Positions 12,601 through 27,600 of a DNA stretch of 64,000 nucleotides are shown here, one piece after another; the first letter of the stretch is position 1, and the number at the start of each line of letters is the position of its first letter. The stretch is from positions 26,164,001-26,228,000 of the forward strand of contig NC_091976.1 of NCBI RefSeq assembly GCF_036711975.1. Reading direction: 5' to 3'. The position numbers and the translations under genes are program-made. Source of the DNA: Onthophagus taurus. Lineage: Eukaryota; Arthropoda; Insecta; Coleoptera; Scarabaeidae. Under the pieces are notes generated by a model. It did no database searches. It was given only the letters and a program-made list of their open reading frames with translations, and had not been told where the DNA came from.

Positions 12601-15600
12601 AGCAACAATCTAGCGCCGAATAAGCGGGAAATACCCCGAGTTTATCTATTAAATAGATAATATTAATACTGTGACTTAAAAATATTTTCCGTTCTAACGA
12701 GGTCTATTATACTCTGTACTTACTCCTGTTGCTAAAATTGATTTTAAAAATAATTTAATATAAGATGCTATTGAAATGGTGTAAAGGACATTAACTTTGG
12801 AATATTCTAAGATTCCAAAATATAATAAACTTGCAAATGAAGCGATATCTTTATAGTATTCGACCTCTTCGCGTAATTTTTCTTGGATTTGTTTTGATTC
12901 TTCGAGAGCTTGATTAATGTCGTTTGAACTTGCTTTAGTTTCGTTTAAAGAATCCAATAAAGCCTAAAATTTATTTTAATAATAATAAATTAATTACGAA
13001 TTAATTTAATTAATACTTTATTTTCCAAGATATTTCCAGTCGAATTCGCTAAATCCTCTAATAATTGATTTTGGAGATTAAATTGTTTTTCTTGCAGTTC
13101 TTCGCGATTTCTTAATAATTCTTTACGACGTTTTTCAATTTCAGGACTTTGTTGTCTTACCGTGTTCATTAATAATTTTTCTAAAATTATAAAATTAATT
13201 AATTATTTTTTGTTGATTAATTTGATACCTGATAATCCGGAGTGAGTTATATTAAAATTAACGATGCAAATACAAGAAATTAAATCTGTTGGGATTTTAA
13301 ATTGTGTGTTGCGGGTGTTGAGGAATATTTGGAAATCTGGGTGGAAATCGATCAATTTTCCGCATAAATTAATCATTTTTCTTTCACCTAAATACAAAGT
13401 TTAAATCAAAAATTTTTTAATTAAAATATTTTGGAAATCTCACCTTGATAAACAAACTCTTTTCTAAAAATTTGTAACATTTCGTATGGTACTTTTTCGA
13501 GGTCTTCAACAATAAGAATTTTTCCGAATCTAATCGATAATTCTAAGGTGTTTATAAATTTGGGGGATGTCGAGGTGATTTTTTCAATAGTTTTTTGTCG
13601 AAAATGTGTCTCTAACCATGTTATTGCGGTTGATGTTGGATCTATGATTAATGGAAATATTCTTGTCTATAAAAGAAATTAAATTAATAACAAATTAATA
13701 AATTTCTAAATAAAAATTATTTACATTCAATAAAATAATCGCGTTTTGAGTTGATAATTGATCAGATCCTAAACCTTCACTTTGCCATTGGAGTTGTTCG
13801 CGTTCGGATGATAAAAAATTCTCGAAAGAAAATTCTAAATGGGAAATATCTGTTAAGATATCTTTCCAAGTATTTTGAAGGTTCCTAAAAAAATGTCTTA
13901 TTATAAATATGAAGGTTTTTACGCCCGGTGTTAATTGAACTAAAATTATCACTAGAACTAAAAGTAGACCAAGAAACTTTTGGGTTAATAAACAATTAAT
14001 TGGGCCAATTTTTGTCAATTCCGGGTGGAGAAATCTTCATTGGATCTTATTTAATCCCTCTTATGCTCCATGATCCGACATTATTAGTCGATAGAAAGTT
14101 TCTCGATCTACATTTAATGTTAGTTCTAGTGATGTGATTTAATTTTAGTTGAAAGATATCTTATTATTAAGTAAAATTACAATCTAATATCTTCTGGTTC
14201 TCCCGAAAGATAAGTAATAAACCCAGCTACCATCAAACAATTTCCAGGTAAATTTTCGAGTTCCCTCGAAAAATTTTTTAGCTACAACAAAACATTTAAA
14301 CAATTAAAACAATCTTTTTAATTCTTATTACTTGTTCTTTCCATCTTTCGTATTCATCATTTAATCTGTCAACTAAAATTTGAGCCGCGTTTAATGTTGA
14401 TTGAACCGATTTTAATCCAATTTCAATTTCAGCAGCTTCTTTTGTATAAGTAGAAAGTTGTTCTTTTAATTTTTGAACTGTTGCGTCGACATCTGATAAA
14501 CCAGCACTTAACACTCCCAATTGATCTTTTGATTGCTCCAAGTTTCTAAATTGTTTAAAAAATAGATTAATTAATTAATTAATTTGATATTTACCTTTTT
14601 AATTTATTTTTTTCCATCGTTAAAGGTTTAATTTTATCGAGAACATGAGAATATCTCACATTTGCTGTTACCCAAGCTGCTAAAGGTGCGGCAGCGATCG
14701 AAGCTCTTTTAGCAACGGCCGGATCAAAACTGTCACTTTTATTTTTTAATAATCTTTCAACGGATTGTCTACTTTCCGGTGATATTCTGCTAGCTTCAAA
14801 CGATTTAATATCTTCTTTAACTCCTCTTTTAGCCAAAAAGGTTTTCATGCTGTTCCATGAAGTATCTTGAATCCCCATCAACCTTAAAACACCCTCTAAA
14901 ATATCTCTGATGGCTTCAGGTGGTGCTCTTAATGATCTTATTTCTGATAAAGCTTCAGTTTTAATGTTCCCAACAGCCGCGCTAGCTTGTTTTATTAAAG
15001 GTTCAACTTCCGCTAATTCAACTTCAATGTCTTTTTGTCGCTTTTGTAACATTACGTTTTCATTCTCAGTATCTTTTTTTAAAATTTCCATTTCTTTCTT
15101 TTGACTATTAGCGTCTCTCATTGTATTACTGATCATATCTAAAGCCGAATTTGCCATTTCTTGTTTTTCAGCCAATTTCGATTGTTGTTCTGACGCTTTT
15201 AATTTTAATTCATCAACGATTTGGCGAGCTTCTGTTAATTTTTTTACCCCAGCCTAAACGATTTTTTTTATAAAAACAAAGAATTAGTTGAATATTTTTA
15301 ATTACCTGTAATTTAGTTTGTTTTTTTAAAATCTCGTTTTTCTTTTGAATGTAAATTTCTTTGTAAATTTGTATTAACTCAATGTATCTAAATGGTGTTG
15401 ATTTTGTTGTTGAATGAATGTCGGGGAAATATTTTGTTATTGATAGATGATCCGGGTCCAATCTAAATAAAAAGAGAATTATATATTTAAAAAAAATGTT
15501 TTAAATTAATACTCATTAAGTAATTTAGTAGGAATTTCCTCCATTGATGAATTTTCCCATCGCGAAATCCACACAATATTACATTTTTGATAAATCGTTG

Positions 15601-18600
15601 GACATTCTGATAAGATATTCCAAAGTTGATCATTATTTTCATCCAAACATATTATTATATGAAGCTTTTGTTTTACACCTGCATAAAAAGTTATATCATC
15701 AATAACTAAAATGTTACACTAAATTAATTTTGGGAATTAATTACGTTTAATAAAAAAATTAAACAAATTTCCTTCAAAATTCTCCCTCGAAGCTTCATCT
15801 TTTAAACCGATTAACATAGAATCTAATTCGGCATCGTTGAATAACCCCGGAATCTGAAACAAAGTATTTTAGGTGATTTAAGAAATTAAATTGGAAATAA
15901 AAATACTTCTCCTGAACATAATAATGTATTAACGGCATTAATTATTGAATTATCGTTCATTATATGGTCTTCTAATAAAAAATGGACGTCTTCTCCTTCA
16001 ACTCCACATAATTGTAGTACCTAAAATATTTTTGGTAAAAAAATGTTTTAAATCTAATTCAAATTTTATTTAACTTGTTTTAAGTCATTAAAAAACGTTT
16101 TTTGATTCGCTTTTGGTATCACCAATTTAGAATTTTGTAAAGATGAAACGATTTTAACGGCAGATTTTCTTCCAACGCCCATTTTGCCGATTAATAAAAT
16201 ATTACCTTCGTTATCAGACATAGTTTTACTTAAAATTGAGGTTAAATATAATAATTCGGGTATAAATAGTAAATTTAATTTGCAACCATCACGTTCGTAT
16301 TGAAGGATTCCTTTTTTTAATAAAATTATCCAATCGTCTTTGTTTAATTTTGATAAAGAATTATTAATGTTTGATATTGTAAAGGTTGGGACATAAAAAT
16401 GGTTTCGCAAGTTATCCAAAATATTTGATTTTCCCCAATCGCTCAAAAACGCGTTTTTTAGGATGGAATCGAGCGTTAATCGGTGATCAAAAGAGATCAA
16501 GCGGCTTCCAAATATAAATCTGCACTCATAAAAAGTAATTTCCAACAAAAAAATTTCGATGTCTTGATTTGATTCGTTTTTATATCTGGGTAATTGTTTA
16601 CATAAATACGATATGTCATTTGGGCTAAATTTGTAATGCTCATTTTCTGCTGTTGTAAACGTTTCACAAACCTTAAAAAGAATTTATTAATTAAAAGGAT
16701 TTTTTTATTATTTATTATTATTACCTTATCATAAATTGTAAGAATTGTATTCGTTAATTTTAAAATTTTTTGTTTATTCCAAACTTCATTTTTTGGTAAA
16801 ATCTCATTTATAACTTTACTTAATTGATGATTACATATTTTTGTTAAATTGTCCAATTCGGGTAATCTAAAAAAATTTTTTAATATAATGATTATAAAAT
16901 TACTAGATCAGGAACTAGTTTCGGGTTTAGCCCTGCATCTTCAGGCAGGTTTTTATAATAACGAAAGATGGCGCTATTGCGAAATTACAATATAAAATTT
17001 ACAAGTTTGAAAGGTTAAATAAACTGTCATGACCAAAAAATTAAAAGAATTATGGCTTGGTTACAAGATTTAGCAATAAAAACTGAAACGCTATTAGATA
17101 AAATCGATAAAGGTGCTAATAATCTTTTTAACGAAACTAACGATCCAGATTCAGAAGTGTGTTTATCGATACAAATACCAGAAGATAATTATATGATACA
17201 AGAAAATCAATTCATTGATTTATCCAATTCCAATTCATCAAATGAATTAATAAATGAGTCAGAAACAAATATTGAGTGGTATAAAACAGAAATAGATATG
17301 ATTAAAAGTAACTATGAATGTAAAAATATTGAATTGGAAGATTATAATAATCGATTGAGAAGACAATTATTAGATTTACAACATAATTTTTCCGAGGTAA
17401 ATAATGAAAATGAATTTTTAAAAAGTCAAGTTGAGCAAGCTAGAAATTGCGTTTTAACAGTTGAAAACGAAATGATTGATTACAAAAATAAAGTACAAAA
17501 AGTGTTGTGTAATAAAGAATTTAACTTTGTAAAAGAAATTCCGGATAAAATAAAAATAAACGAAGATTTACAAAAAAACATTGAATATCTTGAAGAGGTA
17601 AATCGCGTTTTATCACTAAAAATTCAAACATTAACACAAAATTTAAATTGTCTTCATGATGAATACAAAAATTCACAATACACTAATTCAAAGGACCTTA
17701 AAAATTTACAAAATAACTTGGAAAACGAACGAAAATTACGAATTTCTTTAGATAAAGAAAATCAAGATAAAAATGCAGAAATTACAGCTTTAACTTTGGA
17801 ATTGAATAACCAAGTTAAGTTATTTGAAGAAAAACGTAAAGAATGCGATACTTTAAGAGACGGTATGAACAAATCCGAGGAAAAAATAGATTTAACATTA
17901 CGAGTTCAATCTTTAACTGAAACATTAATTTCAAAACAAAATACTTTGGAAACTTTATCCACTGAAAAAACTGTTTTGAAATTACAATTAGAGAAAATTC
18001 GTAACGAATTTCTCCAGATGATCGATGAGAAAGATAAAGAACTCAAAAAAAGAATACAACCGATTAAGAAGTTTAATGAAAAGAAAAGTTTTTATCGATC
18101 GAAATTATTTCCTAACATATTAATTATTTATATATTTTTGGTGCATTTTATGTTATTTATTATTTTATATTATTATATACCGAAATAAAAAGTTGTCAAT
18201 CATTTTTAATGTATAAAAAATTATAAAAATCAAGTTTTTCGCTGAATAACAATTAAAACTAACACTAAATCTAGAACTAGAAACATACGAGTTTAGCCGT
18301 GCGTCTCTTAAGATGGCTAAACCCGAATATTTCTAGTTCTTAATATCTTATGCTAACTAGCGCTATTTACCACTGCCACTAGACCGAGAACTAGAAACAT
18401 TCGGATTTAACCGCACGTCTTTCAAGACGGCTAAACCCGAATGATTCTAGTTCTAGGTCTTGTGTTAGTTCTAGTTTTACACTAGCACTGTTACTATGTA
18501 GAACTAACACTAGACCTAGAACTAAAATCGTTCGGGTTTAGCCGTTTTTAGAGATGTGTGGCTAAACCCAAATGTTTCTAGGTTTAATGTTAGTACTAGT

Positions 18601-21600
18601 TTTAGACTAGCACTGTTGCTATGTAGAACTAACACTACACCTAGAACTAGAAACATTCGGGTTTAGCCACACGTCTCTCAAGACGGCTAAACCCGAATGA
18701 TTCTAGTTCTAGATCTTGTGTTAGTTCTAGTGCAAAACTAGAACTAACACTAGACCGAAAACTAGAAACATTCGGATTTAGCCGCACGTCTTTCAAGACG
18801 GCTAAACCCGAATGATTCTAGTTCTAGGTCTTGTGTTAGTTCTAGTGATAGTGCTAGTATAAAACTAGAACTAACACTACACTGAGAAAAATAATGTAGG
18901 AATACTACCTAAAATTTAGTCATATTATCTAGAATTTTTAGTCAAAAATTACCTAACTACTACTACTAGTTATAAAAACTAATTCTATTTCGATAATTTA
19001 AGATAGATAAATGATCGGAAAATGTATCTTATAAATATCTAATCAAATTAGTTTCATTATATAATATTTATAGATGTTTTTACTATTAATATTATTTTTA
19101 TTATTAATGGTAGTAAGATAGCTTTATTACTTAAATATAGACGTCGTACCTAAATTTTTGTATTAAGATATATTTTCTATAAACGATCGATGTAACGATG
19201 AAAACAGGTAGACAAAACGACTAAAATACATTTAAATAAAGTATTTAATAATAGTACATTTGTCCATTTAGGTAAAATATTTCATTGTTAAATGTATACA
19301 GATATTCAGACTAGAACAAAATACCAAATACTTTAGGTAACTAAACTACTCAACAACTAGACTTATCAAATAGTTTCCACGATGTAGTTTCTTTTTCTAA
19401 AAATTAGTTATATCTCCTCAGTGAATAGATAAATTAACTATCATAAATTTGACTAGCTAATTAGAATTTTATATGTCAGCTAAATTACGTTAGGTAAATG
19501 AATAAATTTTCTAGCAAAAATGACTATTTGTCTAACAACTAAATTGATTTAGTTCAATTTTCTATATCATTTTTCTCAGTGTAGACCCTAGAACTAGAAA
19601 GTTTCGGGTTTAGCCGTGCGTCTTCAGACGCTATTTTACGATATTTTCTAGTTCTAGGTCTGGTGTTAGTTCTAGTTTTAGTTTAATGAAAATATATAAC
19701 AAAAAATGTTTTTATCGATCAAAATTATTTCCTAACATACTAATTATTTATATATTTTTGGTGCACTTTGTGTTATTTATTATTTTATATCATTATATGT
19801 CAAAATAAAAAGCTGTCAATCATTTTTAATGTATAGAAAACCATAACAACCTCATCAAAAATGTTTTGAAATTTGTCACATTTTGAAATAATAAAAGCTT
19901 ACCCGAGACCATAAACATGTACAGATGAAGAAAATCGCATTGATAAATTATTAGGAGTGGACATAGTACCCACAACAGTAAAATTAACCAATCCAACCCA
20001 TTCTAGAGTTTCAGTAAAAAATCCTTCGTAAACCATGACCTGTTGTAAAAGAAACAAAATGATTAGTACAGATTCGGAAAGTACTTTTTTCTTTTTTTAT
20101 AACTACGCTTTTTTACCGATGTTAATGGTTTATCTATGTATCCCCATTGCAACTCTCATTAAATACATATTCACAGATATTATGAAGGTAATTGCTCAAA
20201 AAAAATTAATCCAATCTTAAAACATTTCATTTTAAGGTTTACAATGTGGAAACAAAGAAAGACTTAACATATTTAAATGACACCGATGAACTGGTAAATA
20301 TAAAAGTAGAAAATGCGATATTAAAAGGTGAGATACAACACAGAAAATACATAAGAGATATGTTAAGTGTATTAAGAAATTACGAATACACTTTACAAAG
20401 ATTTGTCGAGGAACATAAAAAAGTTTTGAATGAAAAAGAAATTTTGCAAAATATGTTGAATGTGATCGAAGGTGATTACGAAATTTTAAATTCAAAATAT
20501 GTTAAAGCTAGAGAAATAATTGATGGTTTAGAAAAAAACGAAAAGTATTTAAGAAAGAATCTTCAAGATTGGGAAAGTACGATGACGGAAATCGAGAAAA
20601 GATACGAAAGTTTTAAAGAGTACACCGTCGATAAAACCGATAAAGAGAATTATCACACGAAAACGACCGAATCTGAGTACAAACACGAAGTTAGTAAGGT
20701 TAAAAATAAAGTTGTTGAAAGTAAAATTAAAATTAATAAAACTGAAACGAATGTTTCCGCTATGTCTATGAAAAAAGGGGTTAAAAAGAAAAATAATATT
20801 TTTGATCCACTTATTTCCGATATTGATTAAAAAAAATAATTTTGGGTTGAATTGTATTATTTTTTTGAGGATGTCAATAAAAATTGGAAGTTTTTGTTAT
20901 ATTTTTATGAACAAAATTTTATTTATTATTACCTGCTGTAAAAATTCCACCACCATATTTGTTCCCCATTTATCAGATTTTAACAAATGCATATTTTTAA
21001 AATGTATCACTAAGTGACCTTTTTTTGGTTTGTAAACTCTTCCTTTGTTGCTATTTACAACGATACAATGCTGTAACAAATTAGAGATTATTTCTTGTAT
21101 CAAAAGATCCAACATTATTTTAAAACTTATTTTATAACTTACCTGTTTTAGTTTGTGTATTAAATATTGTGGACTACTATAAGCACTACAATGAACCGTA
21201 GCGAGATCAATATCAGACCGTTCTTGTAAAACTTGCTTTAAAATTAAAGTTTTAGCGCATCCATGAGGACCGATTAAAAGAAAGTGTTCTTCTTTTCCAG
21301 GAATTAGCCATTTTCTGATACAACTCATAGCTAAAGAAATTTCTCCAGTTATAATTAAATCATCTCTAATAATTATTTGTTTTGAATTGTAAGTATCGAT
21401 ATTCCCTTGTTCGTTATAATATAAATTTGAAAGATATTTCGGTGGGGATTCATCAGTTGAATCAAAAATCTAAAAAAATAAATAATCTCGTATTATTTAA
21501 ATTAGATAATAATTAGATATTAATTACATATTGAGTTAACCCTTCCTTAAATTCTTCATTAATTTGGCAAATCAACCCGTTAATTAAATTAACACAAAAC

Positions 21601-24600
21601 TCAGCTTTCGAACAAGAATTTTTTACTTGAGAAAACGCACTTTTCGCCAAACCCAAACTGGATCTCCTCATAATCATCTCGCAATTATTTTCAACCCAAT
21701 TAATTGATTTATAAAAATAATCGTTCATGTAGCTTTCAAAAACGCCTTCAATGTTGTAAGATTCCAAAACATCTTTAACCAAATTATCTTTGCTTTCAAG
21801 AAAAACAATTCCCATTCGCGATATGGTCGCTGGCGAAGCGTTTTTTAATTCGTGCGTTTCAAAAATGAAATTTACGTTAGGGCCAAATTGTATTCTCCAA
21901 CCGGATGGTAACGATAACAATTTATTATCGTCTAAAACTGAATTTAACGATTCCACCCAATCTGGGTCGATATCACCATCGCAAACAATCCAAGAAAAAG
22001 TTTCTAATGGTTCTGATGTTACTTGTAAACTATACATTGGTAAAATTCCATCGATCCATTGGCGAGTATCTAAATCGATTTGACCTAAAAGTTGAGTTCT
22101 TGATAAAGATTTAGGGTTAAAAATTTTTTGTTTAAGAGTTTTTCCCATTTTATTTAAAGCCTAAATAAAAGAAATAATCAAAATTAATTTAATAAAGTAT
22201 TTTATAAAGTTTACGTGAAACAAAATATTTCTTATCGTTGTTTTTCCTGAAGATGATGGCCCAACGATAGCAACTCCCATTCTTTGTTGGAGTTGTTGGT
22301 ATAACTCAACACATTTTTCCAACTAAAAATTAAAATAATTAATTAATACATAAATAACTTTTTATTAAAAATTTTAATACTTGTCTCGGATTAATTTTAA
22401 GTCCTAATTCAGTACAAGAATTCCCCAAAATATCCCATAAACCTTGCTGATCATTAATATCATAAGAAATCGACGGAAACACATCTTGAATTAACGCATC
22501 AATTTTTTTACTATCATTTAGAGTTAATTTCGAAATCGTATCCATTCTTAAAGCTCGAACAACAAGATTTAATTCATTTTCTTGGTTGTTTCGTTTCATG
22601 TTTTGCCCACAACTTGTTAGCACAGTTTTTAAAGCTCTCAGCCCCCAATCGTAATGATGTTGTTTACTTAGTAATTGGCTTAAGATTAAGAAATAATATT
22701 ATTAGTAGAATAGTTAAAAAGTTATTATGAAATTACCTGGATAAGTTAAAAATTTCAATTAATTTTTTTGCAATCACATCAGCATTTTTAAATCCATCAG
22801 ATCGAAGCAAAGTTTTCGCGATTTGTTCGTGATCTGGTTGGCTCATAACAATTGGGCGAAATAATTGTTTTAAATTATCGGGGAGTTTGTGTCTTCCACC
22901 ATAACTGCCCCCAGCTGGGTTTAATGTTACAAAAATTCCACAATGATTATTTAAAATCATCTTTAAAAAAAATATATAAAAATGTGTTTAAGTTTGGATT
23001 AATTTGTACCTCTTTATTTAATAAAACTACGTGATTTCGTTTCTCTTTTAACGCAATTTGAATGGGTTGTATGTACATGCTTATTGTTGATAATGTCGCT
23101 TCATCTAAGCGATTAAATTCATCGAAACAACCCCAAGCTCCAGTTTTTACGAGTCCAGAAAGTATTCTTCCCATTGATGAGGCATCGATTCCTTCATCGC
23201 AATTAAAAACTAGGACTTGTCTACCTAATAATGAACCTAAAGCTTTTACTGATTCGGTTTTTCCAGTTCCAGCGGGGCCGTAAGGGTTTCCCCCCATTCC
23301 CAAATGTAATCCCTTAAAGAAATTTTATTAAAATGAGGTGCAGTAAAATCTCGATATAACGGATTATTTAGCACTAGATTGTTGTATATTTGTCATTGAA
23401 CTAAAACTAGAACTAACACTAGACCTAGAACTAGAAACATTCGGATTTAGCCGCACGTCTCTTAAGACGGCTAAATCCGAATGTTTCTAGTTCTAGGTCT
23501 AGAGTTAGTTCGAGTTTTAGTTCAATAAAAATATACAACAATCTAGCCCTGAATAACAATTAAAACTAGAACTACCGTCCTTGATTTATACATCCTATAG
23601 ACAAATCGAGGATTACCCCGAGTTTATCTATGAACATATAGAATAGATAATATTAATAGTATGACTTAAAAATATTTTGTCCGTTATATCGAGATTTTAT
23701 AGTATTAACAAAGAAAAAGAAAATGAAGTACTTGAGTTAATGTTAAAAAACATTTATCTGTTAAAGGAGTTCGAACTAATTTAGGACTATTTCCTAAATA
23801 CTCATAAGAATATTCCATTTCAGCGTTAACCATTTTGATAGAAATTTTTCCATTAATTGAGTAATATCTTAATTGTTTTTGCCACAACCAATCAGTTATT
23901 TTCGTTACATTCTCATTAATTAACTCTTCAATAACTGAGATGTGATGGATCGTGTCTAATATTGAAGCTTTTAATTTTAAGTTTAAAATTTGTGATTCAA
24001 CATCCGATTCATTTTTTTCAGTTGATGTATAAAAATCTAATTGGGACTAAAAAAAAATTATAATTAATAATTAATTAATTTTAATTTTATTTACTTTGTA
24101 ATTAGTTAATAACGTAGGTAAGCTCATATTTGAAATGGCAGCTTCAGTTTTTGAAGTAAAATTAATCGAATCAGCGAGACATAAAATTTGTGATGGATAT
24201 TTTGTTGGGTCTAAATTTTGATTTTCATTTAAACAATCGGTTAATAACTTTTTTAAAGTTTTTTGCATCGATTCAACTAAATCATTCATCCAAACCTAAA
24301 AAATTAACTTCAAAAATCATTACGTCATAATTAATAAAAGAAAATACCTCAACTGGTTTTCCAATATCGACCAAATCGATTAATTCGACAACTTCCTTTT
24401 CCAAAGATTGAACTGCAACAATCGACCCCTCATTTTCATCGAATTTAATGCTGTGTATCCCGGCGAATAATTTTTTTAAATGGGATTGAATTACGTTTGT
24501 TTTATTAGATTGCCCAACGATTTCTAATAAATCATCATCACCAAGAAATAGAAATCGGGGAAAATTTTCTCGTTTTTCCTACCAAAAATAAAAGATATAC

Positions 24601-27600
24601 ATAACATCTCTTTTAAAATTAAAATTAATAATTTCACCGTCAAAAAATGATCTAAACTTTTCTGACAACGCCCTAATTGATCTTGTAAATTCTCCAACAT
24701 CGATCTAACATTACCATATCTACACAACGAACATACTCGAGGATCATCACGTACGAATTTCAAAAGATGCCTGAATTCTTTATCGAGTCGTTCGAAACGT
24801 GATTTTTCATGGATTAAAGTTCCAGTGTTAAAAATTGGTTCTAAATAAACCCATTTTCTTTGTATTTGAGCTAAATTCGTTAAATAATTATCTAAATCGG
24901 ATAATTTGTTCTCCCATATTGAAGCGCGCTCAAAAAAGCTTTGAAAATCCGCTGAGTTTTTCACCGATTGTAATAAACTTTGATTATCTCCGATTCGGTT
25001 CAAAATTTCTTTAAAATCTTTTATTAAATAAACGGGTTGTTTATTAATATCTAAGTGTTCCGTTAAAATAAACCTTGATTGAACCTCCCATTGATCCAAT
25101 TCAGCCAAAGCTTGTCGAACGATTATTTCACTCGCAGCTTTTTTACAAATATTTTGCAAATCTTTGGTTTTCTCGGAAAAATTTGGAATTGAAAGGAAAT
25201 CTTTTAAATATAAGATATCGATGGGTTTTGGGGTGATTTCGAGGACTTCGTAAACTTCTAACCAATGAGTGTCCATGAAATCTTCTCCTCGGACGAGTTT
25301 TAAGGTTGGGAGGAGATCTTGAAATGATTGGGTTTCTTTTAATATGCGTGTCACTAAAGGTGTTGGTTCCATTTTTTGTAATTTCGTTTGCCAATCGAAT
25401 AAAAACTCTTCAAATTTATAAAGTTTTTTGCGGAAAACTATCCATTCTTCGTTATTTAATTTTTCTAATTCCAAATAAAACTCTTCAAATAGCGACCAAG
25501 TTTCTTCTAAATCTTTTAAATCTAAATCAATAGAATCGGATAAAGAAAAATCAGGAACTTCCAAATTAAACTTTTCATAATCTTCCTTAATCTTAATTTT
25601 TTGCTCCATCAACAAATTAAATTGTGCCCTTTTTTCTTTCATATTCAACAAATAATTATTAAGATCAATTAAAGTATTAGTAGCGATTTGTCCAGAATGT
25701 GGCCGAAATTTAACTTGATCCCATTTCGCTTCAAATCGTTCCAATTCTTTATGCAAATTTTCGGTCGCTACATTTAAAGTTGTTTTTACAGTTTCAATCT
25801 AAAATAATTTACGAAATTAAAATGTAATTTAATTAAATATTTAAGCATTACTTGTTTTGAGATAATATGTTTATGATTTTCTAATAAACTACTCAAACGA
25901 TCCCAAGCAGCTTGAAGACGAACGACAGAATCAATTTGTTCCCGATTCCAAGTCGCCAAAGTTTTCGCTTTCATACAAGTTGAAATGTATAATTCTTCCA
26001 TCTAAATTAAAAAATAATAATATTAAAAGGTTAAAATTTAAACGGGGTGAAATGGTTGGTTTTTGGATCTTAGAGGTGGTAAAGATTGCCCAACCCAAGC
26101 ATTCCAGCAAAGCCAACTTCCAGTGTACGTTGTGTACCTCAGGGAACAGCAACAAACAGGAAAGTTTTTGAGGAACTGTGAAAGATAGAAAGCGATATAT
26201 GTCCTCATGAAAATGAAGAAATAATATGATAGGTAACTACATCCACATATATAGTGGGGTGAAAAAGTTCAAGAGTCATAAGAGGTGTATCGATAGCAAT
26301 GCATAGGAGTTTGAGAAGGCATATGAAGAGCTGGCATGAGGTAAATGAGCAGATAATAACTTTGGAAATGGATAAATATGAAGCAGCACTGGAAGCTCTT
26401 TGTTACAGAAAAGCTTCAAACGAAAGATATCCCAATTGGTGGTCAGAAAAACTTCAAAAATTGGTGGAACTGAGAGAAAATCAACAAATGGAAAGACTCT
26501 CTGTTCAGGAAATATCCTCATTAAGTTGGATATGAGATATTACACGAATTTTTGGCAAAATTCTTCAACAGGTGTATGTTGAAATGAGATAATATTCCAG
26601 AAAGTTGGAAGTTAGCTTATATCATCTCAAATGTTCAAAACAAGAATAAAAGGTTGTGCCAAAATTATCAAGGCATATATGTTACATAGGTTGTATGGAA
26701 AAATTTTACAGAACAGTACTAAAATGTAATGGAAAGTAGGTAGGTCATGTATACCTAAGGTCTTGTATCTTGATTTGACCACCCATTTAGCCGTCATCCA
26801 TGAACCATGAAAAAGTTATCAATTAAATCCCTTGCAATCCAATTGAAACATTTATAGGGACCCCAGGAGTAGTAAACTGAGTTTTTAAAGTGAACAACTC
26901 AATATTTGACTCCTTTTAGACAACGAAAGGTCTTAAGCAGAAGTGATCCTGAACTACAAATAAACAACAAAATAGGATGGTGCAAGAAATATATTTGGGC
27001 AACAAAATTTTGGACAAAGAAACATCTCCTAATGGTATCCAGAACAGGATATCTTTATTATGGTCAAGTCAGATTAAACTGGAAACAAAAATGACAGTGA
27101 ACCGATCAGTAGTAAAACCAATTATAACATACAGGTCTGAATGCTAGTAGCTCACTGTGAAAAGAAAGAAGCAACTTGAAATGGTGGAAATGAACTTTCT
27201 AAAAAGTATCATGACTGGAAAATGTCGCAAATAAAGAAATTAGACGACGGGCGCACAGAGTATATATAACAATTGATGGTCCAAAAGAGCGTTTGGATGT
27301 GTATCTCAACATAGAAGAAGAAGAGGTAGACCAAATACATCCTGAATTCAAGTGATTAGACGGGCTATCTAGGCAGAAGATCGAAATGCGGATGCAGCAG
27401 AAGCTATAGGAACCCCATTATATATATACATAAACTTACTTCTGATCTTGTTCGTAAAATATTTGCATGAGAAGCATCAGCTTCACCAATTTCTTCAACA
27501 GTAACTAATTGTTTATTTAAAGTTGTAGTTGAATTATCAACGTAAATTTGTAATTTAACAACATCTTGAGCTATCGAATCTTTTAATGAAACTCTTAAAG

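Noticed and set aside
14910-15104. Plus-strand open frame opposite the DYNC2H1 stalk
   Set aside because: Antisense shadow of a highly conserved coiled-coil segment.
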